64,000 nt of DNA from SXOA01 sp046153945 (GTDB lineage: Bacteria; Planctomycetota; Planctomycetia; Pirellulales; Pirellulaceae), in the NCBI GenBank assembly GCA_046153945.1, contig JBJXFF010000012.1, positions 1 through 64,000 on the forward strand, in the 5' to 3' direction. The notes under the pieces were generated by a model. It had not been told where the DNA came from and did not search any database. It saw only the letters and a list, made by a program, of their open reading frames with translations. The position numbers and the translations under genes were made by a program. This document shows, piece by piece, positions 42,045 to 49,838 of the stretch. How positions within the stretch are numbered: position 1 is the stretch's first letter; every line of letters starts with the position of its first letter.

Positions 42045-42177
42045 TTATCTGGAAAGGCTTAAGGAGTTCATCGGCGACGTAACTTTTTGGCGAGAAGAGC
42101 CTCGGAATCATGAATCACACTGCTCATGAATCACATCGAACTCCTTGTGGGGTAATGCCTTACAAGCAGGCGGCGGG

Positions 42178-44439
42178 CTACTTCACATACATGAACTCGT
42201 TCGCCGCAATCGCCGTGTGACACATCACTCCCCACACCTTCAGCTTCCTCGCCTTCTCGTCCGGCACCGAAGCAACCAGCGACTTGTCGAGGGTTTTCAA
42301 AAACTCGCCATTCCCCGCCACTTCCGCTGCCGAACTCTCCCGTCCATACACGACGACCGATAGTTTCCGCAGCCGGTCTTCGTCGCTGCCGGATTCGCTT
42401 AGCAATCGCTCCGCCAAGGCCGCGGCTGATTGCATGACCAGGTCGCTGTTGAGCATCAGCAGGGCTTGCGTCGGGACGGTGGTGGTGGACCGGTCGCCGC
42501 TGGGGATGGCGGCGTCGGGGTAGTCGAGGAGGGCGAAGACGTCGTAGACGTTGTTGCGGACCACCGGCAGATAGAGCGAGCGGCGGCGGCTGGTGTAGTC
42601 GGTGAGGTCTTTGGAGGTGTGGTCGAAAAAATAGCCCCGGTTCTTGATCTTGAGGAGCGAGCCCCCCATCGAGGAATCGACCTGGCCGCTGACGGCGAGC
42701 AGCGAATCGCGAAGCTCTTCCGCTTCGAGCCGGCGGATGGGCATGCGGCCATAGTGGGCATCTCGCTCCGCGAGATGCGTGTCCGCTTGCGGAGCAAGCG
42801 GACCACTCTTTTCCTCTCGCGGAGCGAGAGGACCACTGGGAAGGCCGCTATCCTGCTGCCAGGTGCTCGAATTCAGCATCACGCGATGGAGCTTCTTTGT
42901 CGACCAGCCGCCGTTCACAAAGCGCTGCGACAGCCAGTCCAGCAGTTCCGGATGCGTCGGCTTCTCGCCGAGCAGGCCGAAGTTATCAGTGGACCGCACA
43001 ATTCCCTGCCCAAAATGCCACCGCCAGATGCGGTTGACCATTACGCGGCTGGTGAGCGGGTTCTTCGCGTCGGTAATCCACTGAGCCAGTTCGCGTCGGC
43101 CACTTTCCATGGGGGTGAACTGGGGCGTCGCTGGGCCGCGTACGACCGGCGGAACATGCCGCAGGGCGACTTCTCCCAGCTTTTGCGGGTTGCCGCGGAT
43201 ATTGATGGCAACGTCGAGGACCTTATCTTCGGTCACCCCCATCGCTGTCGCCGGTTCCGTGTCGCCGGGCATCTTGGGAGCGAAATCCCAGAGCGGATTC
43301 TCGTTCCACTTGGCAACTTTGGTATAGGTCTCCATCGTCTTCGTGCTTTTGAAGACTCCCGCCAGGCCGTAATAGTCGGCCGTCTGGATCGGATCGAACT
43401 TGTGGTCGTGGCAGCGGGCACACCCGAGCGTCAGGCCCAGGAGCGCCCGGCCCACGGTGTCAATTTGCTCGTCCACGATGTCCATCTGCATCTTGGCCTG
43501 GTCCACTTCGGCCAAAACCTTCGGACCAATGGCCAAAAACCCGGTGGCAACCAGATTCCGCTGCCGCTCCGCTTCGTTCTCTACGGTGAGCAAATCTCCG
43601 GCGAGTTGTTCGGTGAGGAACCGATCGTAAGGCCGATCTTCGTTGAACGCGGTCACCACATAGTCGCGATATCGCCAGGCGTTGCCGTGCGCGACGTTTT
43701 CATCCAGCCCGTTCGAGTCAGCGTAGCGAGCGACATCGAGCCAGTGCCGGCCCCACTTTTCACCATACGCCGGGGAGGCGAGGAGCCGGTCAATCAGTCG
43801 AGCCGTGGCATCGGCACTTTCATCGGCGAGGAATGATTGGATTTCTTCGGGCGAAGGAGGAAGGCCAACAAGGTCGTAGCTCAGGCGACGAATGAGGGTC
43901 CGCTTGTCGGCGGTGGAGGTGGGATTCAGGTCCTTGCCTTGCAGTTTGGCGAGAATAAAGGTGTCGAGTCCGCTTGCCGGCCAGCCGGCATCTTTCACCG
44001 TCGGCAGCGGCGGATCCTTTGGGGGCTGGAACGCCCAATGGTTGGGATCACGGTTGCGGCCCACAACGACGGCAGCCGGCGAAAATGGCGCACCCATTTC
44101 CACCCATTTCATCAGGTCGGCAATCTGCCGGTCGGTCAGCTTCCCTTCCTTGGGCATTCGCAGTTTCTCGTCCGGCTCCTTGACCGCCTGAATCAGGAGG
44201 CTCTCCTTGGAGTTTCCAGGGACGATGGCCGGCCCGCTGTCCCCTCCCTTGAGCAGTCCCTCCCGCGAATCGAGCTGCAAGTTGGCCCACTGCTTCTTTG
44301 CCCCGTGGCACTTGTCGCAATGTTCGGCCAGCACTGGCCGGACGGAGTTTTCAAAGAAACGAAGCTCCTCCGCGGTCGGCTGGTTGGCCGGCTCGGCGGC
44401 CAAAACGATCATTAAAAGCAGAGCGGTAATACCCATCAC
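42178..44439 (-). CDS. Planctomycete cytochrome c / DUF1549-DUF1553 protein
   Basis: 753 residues. A signal peptide (about 1-15) precedes a PSCyt1 haem c domain with HCDKCH (around residue 40), FFENSVRPVLAEHCDKCHGAKKQWANLQLDS. DUF1549 (about 150-360: LIRRLSYDLVGLPPSPEEIQSFL, YGEKWGRHWLDVARYADSNG) and DUF1553 (about 435-700: RELAQWITDAKNPLTSRVMVNRIWRWHFGQGIVRSTDNFG) follow. This three-part protein is a hallmark of planctomycetes and usually precedes a DUF1501 gene, here displaced to 36519. Its redox role is unknown. It diverges from the AhpD-like gene. Confidence 0.95.
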   Translation of the reverse strand: MMGITALLLMIVLAAEPANQPTAEELRFFENSVRPVLAEHCDKCHGAKKQWANLQLDSREGLLKGGDSGPAIVPGNSKESLLIQAVKEPDEKLRMPKEGKLTDRQIADLMKWVEMGAPFSPAAVVVGRNRDPNHWAFQPPKDPPLPTVKDAGWPASGLDTFILAKLQGKDLNPTSTADKRTLIRRLSYDLVGLPPSPEEIQSFLADESADATARLIDRLLASPAYGEKWGRHWLDVARYADSNGLDENVAHGNAWRYRDYVVTAFNEDRPYDRFLTEQLAGDLLTVENEAERQRNLVATGFLAIGPKVLAEVDQAKMQMDIVDEQIDTVGRALLGLTLGCARCHDHKFDPIQTADYYGLAGVFKSTKTMETYTKVAKWNENPLWDFAPKMPGDTEPATAMGVTEDKVLDVAINIRGNPQKLGEVALRHVPPVVRGPATPQFTPMESGRRELAQWITDAKNPLTSRVMVNRIWRWHFGQGIVRSTDNFGLLGEKPTHPELLDWLSQRFVNGGWSTKKLHRVMLNSSTWQQDSGLPSGPLAPREEKSGPLAPQADTHLAERDAHYGRMPIRRLEAEELRDSLLAVSGQVDSSMGGSLLKIKNRGYFFDHTSKDLTDYTSRRRSLYLPVVRNNVYDVFALLDYPDAAIPSGDRSTTTVPTQALLMLNSDLVMQSAAALAERLLSESGSDEDRLRKLSVVVYGRESSAAEVAGNGEFLKTLDKSLVASVPDEKARKLKVWGVMCHTAIAANEFMYVK

Positions 44440-44542
44440 AACTCCTTGAGTTCGTGTACCTACTCTAGTCTTTCCGCAAACCGTTGCCGATGCAACTCCG
44501 TTATGGCAAATTGAGCGAAAGTCGCCGTGCTATATTACCTGT

Positions 44543-45124
44543 ATGCCCTTCATCAAAACCACTCCCGAGAGCGAAGCCACCGGCCAACTTGCCGAGGTCA
44601 TGGCCGGCTGGCGGAAAGCGAACCCGGGACGAGACAAGTTTCCCGGCATTTTGCAGTGCTTCGCTCACCGGCCTGATTTCCTGCAGCAGGTGATGGATTT
44701 CAGCTATGGGCTGCACTTCAGCAACGGACACTTGAACCGGCGGACCAAGGAGATGCTGGCGACCTACGTCTCCGGGCTTAACCGCTGCCCCTACTGAATC
44801 GGCTCGCACGCCTTTTTCCTGCAGGTGCAGGGAGCCGATGCCGAAATCACTGCCGCCCTCTCGAAGGGGGATCTGGCCGCTGCTCCTGTGACGGACGCCG
44901 AGCGGGCTTTGTTGCAGTTTGCAGAGCTGTTGACTCGGCATGCTTACAAGAATACTCCCGAGGACGTACAAAAGGTGCGTGGTGCCGGCTGGACCGAAGA
45001 GCAGATTGCCGAGGGAGTCTACGTGGTCGCCATGTTTGCCTTCTTCAATCGCGTGGCCGATGCTTTCGGTCTGGAAGACCCTGGCTATTTCAACATGCCC
45101 CCCACTTCTGTAATGCCGAAATGA
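44543..45124 (+). CDS. AhpD-family peroxidase-like protein, probable selenoprotein (in-frame TGA at 44795-44797)
   Basis: 193 residues if TGA 44795-44797 is decoded. The family (carboxymuconolactone decarboxylase/AhpD, peroxidase-related branch) has an N-x-C-x2-C-x3-H active site. Here NRCPY is followed by TGA, then IGSH, so TGA replaces exactly the second cysteine, giving CPYU. The same frame continues with 108 conserved-looking codons (FFLQVQGADAEITAAL, AELLTRHAYKNTPEDVQKVRGAGWTEEQIAEGVYVVAMFAFFNRVADAFG) to a TGA at 45122-45124 that overlaps the pgpA ATG. A SECIS-like hairpin follows the TGA. The alternative is a nonsense mutation, less likely because the frame beyond is intact. Predicted role: thiol/selenol peroxidase. 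No good ribosome site precedes ATG 44543. Confidence 0.85.
44798..44839 (+). promoter_or_regulatory. Bacterial SECIS-like hairpin after the in-frame TGA
   Basis: Immediately after TGA, ATCGGCTC (44798-44805) pairs with GAGCCGAT (44832-44839), and CCTGC (44818-44822) pairs with GCAGG (44827-44831) around an AGGT apical loop. A 12-base bulge on the 5' side separates the two stems. The loop GGT lies 27-29 bases after TGA and resembles the GCAGGUC apex of E. coli fdhF. This satisfies the usual bacterial rule of a G near the loop start, 16-37 bases downstream. Confidence 0.72.
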
Positions 45125-45669
45125 ACCGAGAAATTACCGCGAAGGATCGGCTGTATCAGGTCATTGGAACCTGCTTTGGGCTGGGGTATGCGCCGATTTT
45201 GCCAGGAACCTGCGGAGCCCTTTTGGCAGTACTGCAGTACATCCTCATCTTCAATCTGCTTCCGCTCAAGTCAGGCGATAACGTTACCCTATCCAGCCAG
45301 ACGCTGGCCCTCGCCATTGCCTTTCTGTTTTGGACCGCGATGACGATCGCCCTTGCCCCTTGGGCCGAAGAGTTTTTCGGCAAGAAGGACAGCGGCATCT
45401 TCGTCACCGACGAAGTCGTCGGCACTCTCTTGACGCTGCTTCTCTTTCGCGTCCCCGAGCATCCCTATCTCACGCTGCTTTGGGCATTCCCGCTCACCCG
45501 CATCATCGATATTGTCAAAATCCCTCCGGCCAAGAGACTGGAAAAACTCCCTGTCGGCTGGGGCGTAGTGGCGGACGATTTGCTTGGCTCGGTTTATACC
45601 GCGGCGCTGCTTTACCTGCTGCTCTATGTTTGGCCGGTACTGTTTGGGATTTCAGCGACGGCTGCGTAA
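45121..45669 (+). CDS. pgpA: Phosphatidylglycerophosphatase A
   Basis: Removes phosphate from phosphatidylglycerol phosphate in membrane lipid synthesis. 182 residues with the family's signatures: GTCFGLGYAPILPGTCGALLAVL, DSGIFVTDEVVGTLLTLLLF and FPLTRIIDIVKIPPAKRLEKLPVGWGVVADDLLGSVYTAALL, which include the Mg-binding DExxG and DDL acidic residues. Three to four hydrophobic segments are visible. Its ATG overlaps the stop of the AhpD-like gene (ATGA), so expression is probably coupled to full translation of that gene, including its TGA. Confidence 0.93.
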   Translation: MNREITAKDRLYQVIGTCFGLGYAPILPGTCGALLAVLQYILIFNLLPLKSGDNVTLSSQTLALAIAFLFWTAMTIALAPWAEEFFGKKDSGIFVTDEVVGTLLTLLLFRVPEHPYLTLLWAFPLTRIIDIVKIPPAKRLEKLPVGWGVVADDLLGSVYTAALLYLLLYVWPVLFGISATAA

Positions 45670-45684
45670 CAACTGCCTCCAAAA

Positions 45685-46923
45685 TTACGGCCGCGGCAAT
45701 CGACCGCCGCTGACGGAGAGGTCAACGTCCCATTCGCCGAGGGTGACCTTCAGCTTGATGCTCTTTTGCTTCTCGTCGGTGTCGAGCACGTCGCGGAGGA
45801 TTTCGACTTCCAGGTTTTCTCCCGCTTGATGCTGCGAGATAATTGTGGTGAGCCCTTCAAAATCCTTGAGCTCCTTGCCGGCGAAGCGGACCAGAACGTC
45901 CCGCGTTTGCAGTCCGGCTTTGCTGGCTGGGCTGTCGGGATGAACGGTGGAAATGCGGCAGAGACCGTCGAAATCCGGGGCGCAACTGATTCCCAAAAAG
46001 CCGCCCCGGCGGAAATCGATCTTGGCCAGTTGATTGAGAGCCGTACCGAGCCGCTCTTTGGCTTCCGGTGTGACTTTTGTGCCGTAAAGCTTGACACTCG
46101 TAAGCGAGGGGAGCTTGCCGAGCGGGGCAATCCCTTCGTCCCCGAGTCCCGAGTAATAAGCACCGAATTCCTGCAACGCTCCGCAGCCGGTGAGAATCTG
46201 CATTCCCTTCTCCGTCACGGCAGTCCGATGGAGATGCAGGCTTTTGAGCCCCGGCATGAGAGCCGCGTGGGCCAGCGCTGAATCCCCCATTTTGTCCCCG
46301 ATGAGCACAAGTTGCCGCACATCCACCAGCCACTTCAGCCGGCGAAGATCTTTGTCGTCACCCTTCCAGCCGGGGCCAAGCTGCACGGCTTCGACGTTGA
46401 CAATTTCCTGCAGGCCGTCGCTGTATTCGGTCCGCTGGATCTTCGCCCCAAGCTGCTCCAAATCTCGAATCGTCTGGCTGCTCCGCTGCTCGTTCAGCCA
46501 GGCGGTGGTGCGGCTAGCCCGCTTGCCGACGGGGGTTGGCTGTTTGGCAATCTCTTCCAGGGCCGTGCGAACTGCCTCCTGGGTATCCAGGTCGGAGGAA
46601 AGGCCGATGTCTCGCAAAACATGTAGTGCACGAGTGGAAGCTTCCAGGCTCGGAGCGGAAACAATCGGCTGGACGTACTTGATTGCCGAAGTGCCCGCGG
46701 CGATGAGCTTTAGCGTGGCCTCTTCGCGGGCCAGAAACTCGTCCGAATCGAGATTGCGCGCCCACTTTTCCAATTCCGCGGGAGTGGCTGCACGTTTTGG
46801 CGCTTCCTTGGGAGCCGCTTTGGGCGCTGGAACCGCTTCCTCCCCGCCAACAACGCTCCCCCAGACCGCGAATAGAAACGCGGCGGTGGCTAGCGCGGTC
46901 AGGAATCTCGCGGCTCGTTTCAT
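45685..46923 (-). CDS. Secreted leucine-rich-repeat and PDZ protein
   Basis: 412 residues. A signal peptide (about 1-26) is followed by an Ala/Pro/Lys linker. A HEAT-like helical segment (LDSDEFLAREEATLKLIAAG, about 57-140) comes next, then LRR strands (LRRLKWLVDVRQLVLIGDKMGDSALAHAALMPGLKSLHLHRTAVTEKG, about 195-295). A PDZ domain (GFLGISCAPDFDGLCRISTVHPDSPASKAGLQTRDVLVRFAGKEL, about 305-395) ends the protein. Each module mediates binding, so it is a periplasmic or surface adaptor. No enzymatic residues are evident. It converges with pgpA. Confidence 0.85.
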   Translation of the reverse strand: MKRAARFLTALATAAFLFAVWGSVVGGEEAVPAPKAAPKEAPKRAATPAELEKWARNLDSDEFLAREEATLKLIAAGTSAIKYVQPIVSAPSLEASTRALHVLRDIGLSSDLDTQEAVRTALEEIAKQPTPVGKRASRTTAWLNEQRSSQTIRDLEQLGAKIQRTEYSDGLQEIVNVEAVQLGPGWKGDDKDLRRLKWLVDVRQLVLIGDKMGDSALAHAALMPGLKSLHLHRTAVTEKGMQILTGCGALQEFGAYYSGLGDEGIAPLGKLPSLTSVKLYGTKVTPEAKERLGTALNQLAKIDFRRGGFLGISCAPDFDGLCRISTVHPDSPASKAGLQTRDVLVRFAGKELKDFEGLTTIISQHQAGENLEVEILRDVLDTDEKQKSIKLKVTLGEWDVDLSVSGGRLPRP

Positions 46924-46956
46924 GAGGCCTCCTACAGGTCATTCTATTATACACCC

Positions 46957-48696
46957 TTAGGCGGTTGCCGGTTCTGCACTCCGCTCGGCAAAGGCCAGCA
47001 GATCCTCGGCCCCCTTCCGCTGGCAGAAGTCGCCAAGGGTTTCGCCGCTCGTGCGGGCCTGTTTGAAGTACAGCAAGACCGGGACCAAGGCGGGGATGAT
47101 CTCTTCCTCCGGCAGCATGTCCTTGTAAATGAAATTGAGCCGGTCACCCAGCAGCCGGCCCCCGAGGAACAAGGTGTATTTGCCTTTGGCCTTGCCGACC
47201 AGGCCAATGTCGCAGTTGTACGGCCGGGCGCAACCGTTGGGGCAGCCGGTCATGCGGACGGTGAATTTCTCGGCGGAGAGGCCAAGACGGGCGAGTTCCA
47301 CTTCCAGCAGGTCGAGAATGCCGGGGAGGGACCGCTCACTTTCTGTGATCGAAAGTCCGCAAGTCGGCCAAGCAACGCAGGCCATGCTCCAGCGGCGGAC
47401 CGTGGAGACTTCCTCCGTCAGCTTGACGCCGTGGTCCCGCAGGATTTTCTCGAGCGTCTTTTTGTCCTGTGAACGAATGTCGGTAAAGAGGATGCTCTGA
47501 TGCGAGGTCAGCCGGATGCCGGGGTTGAGCGTGTGGCAAATCTCGCGGAGAGCCGACTTGAGTCGCATCGTCTCGGTGTCTTTGATGCGGCCGTTTTCCA
47601 CGTTCAGGCCATAGAACCAGTTGCCGTCCCCTTGTTCGTCCCAGCCCATATGATCGTTGAAGCCGTGAACGTCGTCGGGATGGGGATCGGGAAGTGGGCT
47701 GCCGAAATACTCTACCACCTTGGCTTTGAATTTCTCCACGCCCCAGTTGGCGATGACATACTTAAGGCGGGCAACCTTGCGGTCTTCCCGGTTGCCGAAA
47801 TCCCTCTGGACTTTGAACAGGGCTTCCGTGACGGCCAGTACGTTTTCCGGCGTGGCGAAGCAGATACGTTTGGCAACCGCGGGAAAGGTCTTTTTCGCGG
47901 AAGGAGTGACTCCCATTCCGCCGCCGGCCAGCACGTTGTAGCCGATGATTTTGTCCCCTTCGGTCAGGGCCATCAGCCCCAGGTCATTGGCGTAAAGGTC
48001 CACGCAGTTGTCAAATGCGTAGCCGATGGCCATTTTGAATTTGCGCGGCATGTAGAACTTGCCGTAGATCGGCTCGATATCGAAGCCGCTATCGTCTGTG
48101 GCTCCGCCGGCAAGTTCTTTGTCGCCAGTGGCGCTGTCGGTCAGCCAGAGCTCGTGATAGGACTTTGTCTTGGGAGCAAAGTGGTCCGCGAGCTTGTCGG
48201 CAAGTTCCTGGGTCTGGCGATAGATGTTGTTCTTGTACGGAGCCGGGCAGCACATCACGTTGCGGTTCACGTCGCCGCAGGCTCCGAGCGTGGAAAGCTG
48301 GGCCTCATTGATCCGCTGGATCGATTGCTTGAGGTTGGATTTGAGTACGCCGTGGAGTTGCAGCCCCTGCCGCGAAGTGATGCGGAGCGTGGTGTTGCCG
48401 ATCTGGTCGCACAAATCGAGTTCTTCGAGCAATTGTTTGCTAGTGAGCTTCCCCCCCGGAATTTTGGTCCGGACCATGAAGATGTAAGACTTTTTCTTCT
48501 TGCCGTCCTCAACCACCGCTCCGCCGCGCACGTCCCGGTCATCCTGCTGGTAGGTGCCATGAAACTTCAGCAGCACTTCGCTCGATTTGCCGAAGTGGTC
48601 GTTGGCATCGACCATTTCGGGGCCGATGACGCCGGCTAGAAAATGACTTTCGTCCTTGATCGTTTCGACGGGGCTGGGCTTACCTGGTTCGGACAT
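46957..48696 (-). CDS. cysI: Assimilatory sulfite reductase haemoprotein (NirA/CysI family)
   Basis: Reduces sulfite to sulfide with six electrons using sirohaem and a [4Fe-4S] cluster. 579 residues form two ferredoxin-like halves. Cluster and sirohaem cysteines are in ACVAWPTCGLS and MTGCPNGCARPYNCDIG. LRITSRQGLQLHGV and GACGDVNRNVMCCPAPYK are the substrate and haem sites. The electron donor may be ferredoxin or a CysJ flavoprotein, not encoded here. No CysH or CysN/D genes are adjacent. ATG 48696-48694. Two genes further right an Rrf2-type regulator is present, which could control it, but this is speculative. Confidence 0.94.
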   Translation of the reverse strand: MSEPGKPSPVETIKDESHFLAGVIGPEMVDANDHFGKSSEVLLKFHGTYQQDDRDVRGGAVVEDGKKKKSYIFMVRTKIPGGKLTSKQLLEELDLCDQIGNTTLRITSRQGLQLHGVLKSNLKQSIQRINEAQLSTLGACGDVNRNVMCCPAPYKNNIYRQTQELADKLADHFAPKTKSYHELWLTDSATGDKELAGGATDDSGFDIEPIYGKFYMPRKFKMAIGYAFDNCVDLYANDLGLMALTEGDKIIGYNVLAGGGMGVTPSAKKTFPAVAKRICFATPENVLAVTEALFKVQRDFGNREDRKVARLKYVIANWGVEKFKAKVVEYFGSPLPDPHPDDVHGFNDHMGWDEQGDGNWFYGLNVENGRIKDTETMRLKSALREICHTLNPGIRLTSHQSILFTDIRSQDKKTLEKILRDHGVKLTEEVSTVRRWSMACVAWPTCGLSITESERSLPGILDLLEVELARLGLSAEKFTVRMTGCPNGCARPYNCDIGLVGKAKGKYTLFLGGRLLGDRLNFIYKDMLPEEEIIPALVPVLLYFKQARTSGETLGDFCQRKGAEDLLAFAERSAEPATA

Positions 48697-48842
48697 GGGA
48701 GTCTGGAAATTGGGCGTTGAAATCGAGGCTTTAGTGAATCATTACTATGTTGAGGCGCAAAGTAAAGATTAGGTTCACGATTGCCCTCAGTATAGCGATG
48801 AATGGTGGGTGCTCCTACGCCAGTGCGACTCCCATTGAAGAA

Positions 48843-48963
48843 GGAAGAGTCCACAGATTCCGCAGATTTACACAGATTTAAGACACGGCGAGAATGGGGA
48901 AATGCCAAGAGTCCGGTCTTTGCTTTCAATCTGCGTTCATCTGCGAAATCTGTGGACTCTTCC
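48843..48963. repeat. MITE-like inverted repeat (about 36-bp arms)
   Basis: The arm 48843-48879 (GGAAGAGTCCACAGATT, then CCGCAGATTTACACAG) is complementary to 48928-48963 (TCTGCGTTCATCTGCG, then AAATCTGTGGACTCTTCC) with a few mismatches. Repeats of the form CACAGATTTCGCAGATT are widespread in planctomycete and verrucomicrobial intergenic DNA. It lies between cysI and the coiled-coil membrane protein gene. Confidence 0.7.
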
Positions 48964-48975
48964 GCGACTGAATCC

Positions 48976-49818
48976 CTATTTGGGCTTCTCGACAGTCATC
49001 GGCTTCTCTTCCGGCAGGATGGAAAGCCCGCCGCTGGAGCGGAGGGTGACGCGGTAGGACTTTCCCTTTTGCACCCGCATGTTCGGGGCTTCGCCGCTGG
49101 CGGCGCGAATTCCCATTTGTTTGGCTTTGGCGGGGTCGTTGGCGATGTTCCAGAAGTCGTCCCAGATTTTCCGCTCGAATTCGGTCTCCTGTCCCCCGCG
49201 AGCATATCCCGTCGGGCGGGTGCCGCGGCGGTCGAGCGGAAAGCCTTCAATCGGCTGCTGCCGCTCGCCGTAGATGCGGTTGAAGATGCAGAGGGAGGTG
49301 CTGCGGTCGAGGTCTTTCTCTTCGATGTATTTGTCCTCGAACTTCACCACCCAGCTATCGATGTAAACGAGGTCCCCTTTGATGTCGTAGACGCGGGCGG
49401 GGTCCGAAGTGTACGGGACACCCTCGTCGTTGAGCTCCACAAACTCGACCGTGGTGTAAAGATCCCCCTTTTCGCCCCGTTTTTCTTGGTTCAACACGGT
49501 GATTCGAGCCAAGCGATGATCGACCTTGAGGAGCGCCAGACGTGTTTGCAGTTTTTCGATGTCCTTGTTCAAGGCGACGATTTTGACTTCCTTTTCCTGA
49601 ATGGTCTTGGCCGCGGTGGCGAGTTCGGCTTGTTTCGCTTCGAGTTGTTTGGTGGCATCGGCCAGTTTTTGGGCGTTTTCCTGGGCTTCCTGCTCCTTGG
49701 AGTAGTACTTGCTGTAAGCGAACCAGCCGCCGCCGCCGAGCCCGCCGAGGACGATTACCGCCAGGACCGTGCGGACGAAGCTGTTGAGCGTGGACAGGTT
49801 TTCCATGATTCCGGGCAT
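48976..49818 (-). CDS. Membrane-anchored coiled-coil protein (280 aa)
   Basis: ATG 49818 with GGAG about 8 bases ahead. One membrane helix (about 13-33, FVRTVLAVIVLGGLGGGGWFA) is followed by a coiled coil (about 38-105, EQEAQENAQKLADATKQLEA, QEKEVKIVALNKDIEKLQTRL) and a beta-rich domain (about 105-280) with VYDIKGDLVYIDSWVVKFED and RIYGERQQPIEGFPLDRRG. No named family is recognised. The type II or III topology places the coiled coil outside the cytosol. It follows trpC by 20 bases, so it could be on the same transcript. Confidence 0.72.
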   Translation of the reverse strand: MPGIMENLSTLNSFVRTVLAVIVLGGLGGGGWFAYSKYYSKEQEAQENAQKLADATKQLEAKQAELATAAKTIQEKEVKIVALNKDIEKLQTRLALLKVDHRLARITVLNQEKRGEKGDLYTTVEFVELNDEGVPYTSDPARVYDIKGDLVYIDSWVVKFEDKYIEEKDLDRSTSLCIFNRIYGERQQPIEGFPLDRRGTRPTGYARGGQETEFERKIWDDFWNIANDPAKAKQMGIRAASGEAPNMRVQKGKSYRVTLRSSGGLSILPEEKPMTVEKPK

Positions 49819-49838
49819 TTTGCAGTCTCCAGTTGATC

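Larger units (their letters stand above)
41661..42132. other. Non-coding repeat locus B (related to 161-720)
   Basis: Modules in order: TATACAATTG (41661-41670), GGCCGGCGGGAATCCGGCA (41719-41736), TTCTTTGACAA (41740-41750), AGAAGTATCA palindrome (41868-41903), TGAATC/GATTCA hexamers at 41916, 41930, 41977, 42005, 42111 and 42127, and a CTTACGGCGA hairpin (42011-42044). All of these occur in locus A, some in different order. Both loci lie downstream of a leftward gene and upstream of another. No gene is encoded. Confidence 0.65.
41390..42177. other. Intergenic region carrying repeat locus B
   Basis: 788 bases without a credible gene. The left 270 bases should contain the promoter of the zinc-ribbon gene. 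From 41661 it is occupied by repeat locus B (listed separately). Two TTCAGTTTTC direct repeats occur at 41811-41832. Confidence 0.5.

Noticed and set aside
42430..43836. 468-codon open frame on the + strand
   Set aside because: Exact antisense shadow of the DUF1549/DUF1553 cytochrome gene; low-complexity composition, no ribosome site.
42178..44439. Frameshift or pseudogene in the cytochrome gene
   Set aside because: The frame is intact and all three domains are present.
44543..44797. Calling the AhpD-like gene as an 84-codon truncated gene plus a separate 99-codon gene
   Set aside because: Both parts share one frame and together make a complete domain; the second part has no start of its own. 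A selenocysteine codon explains this better.
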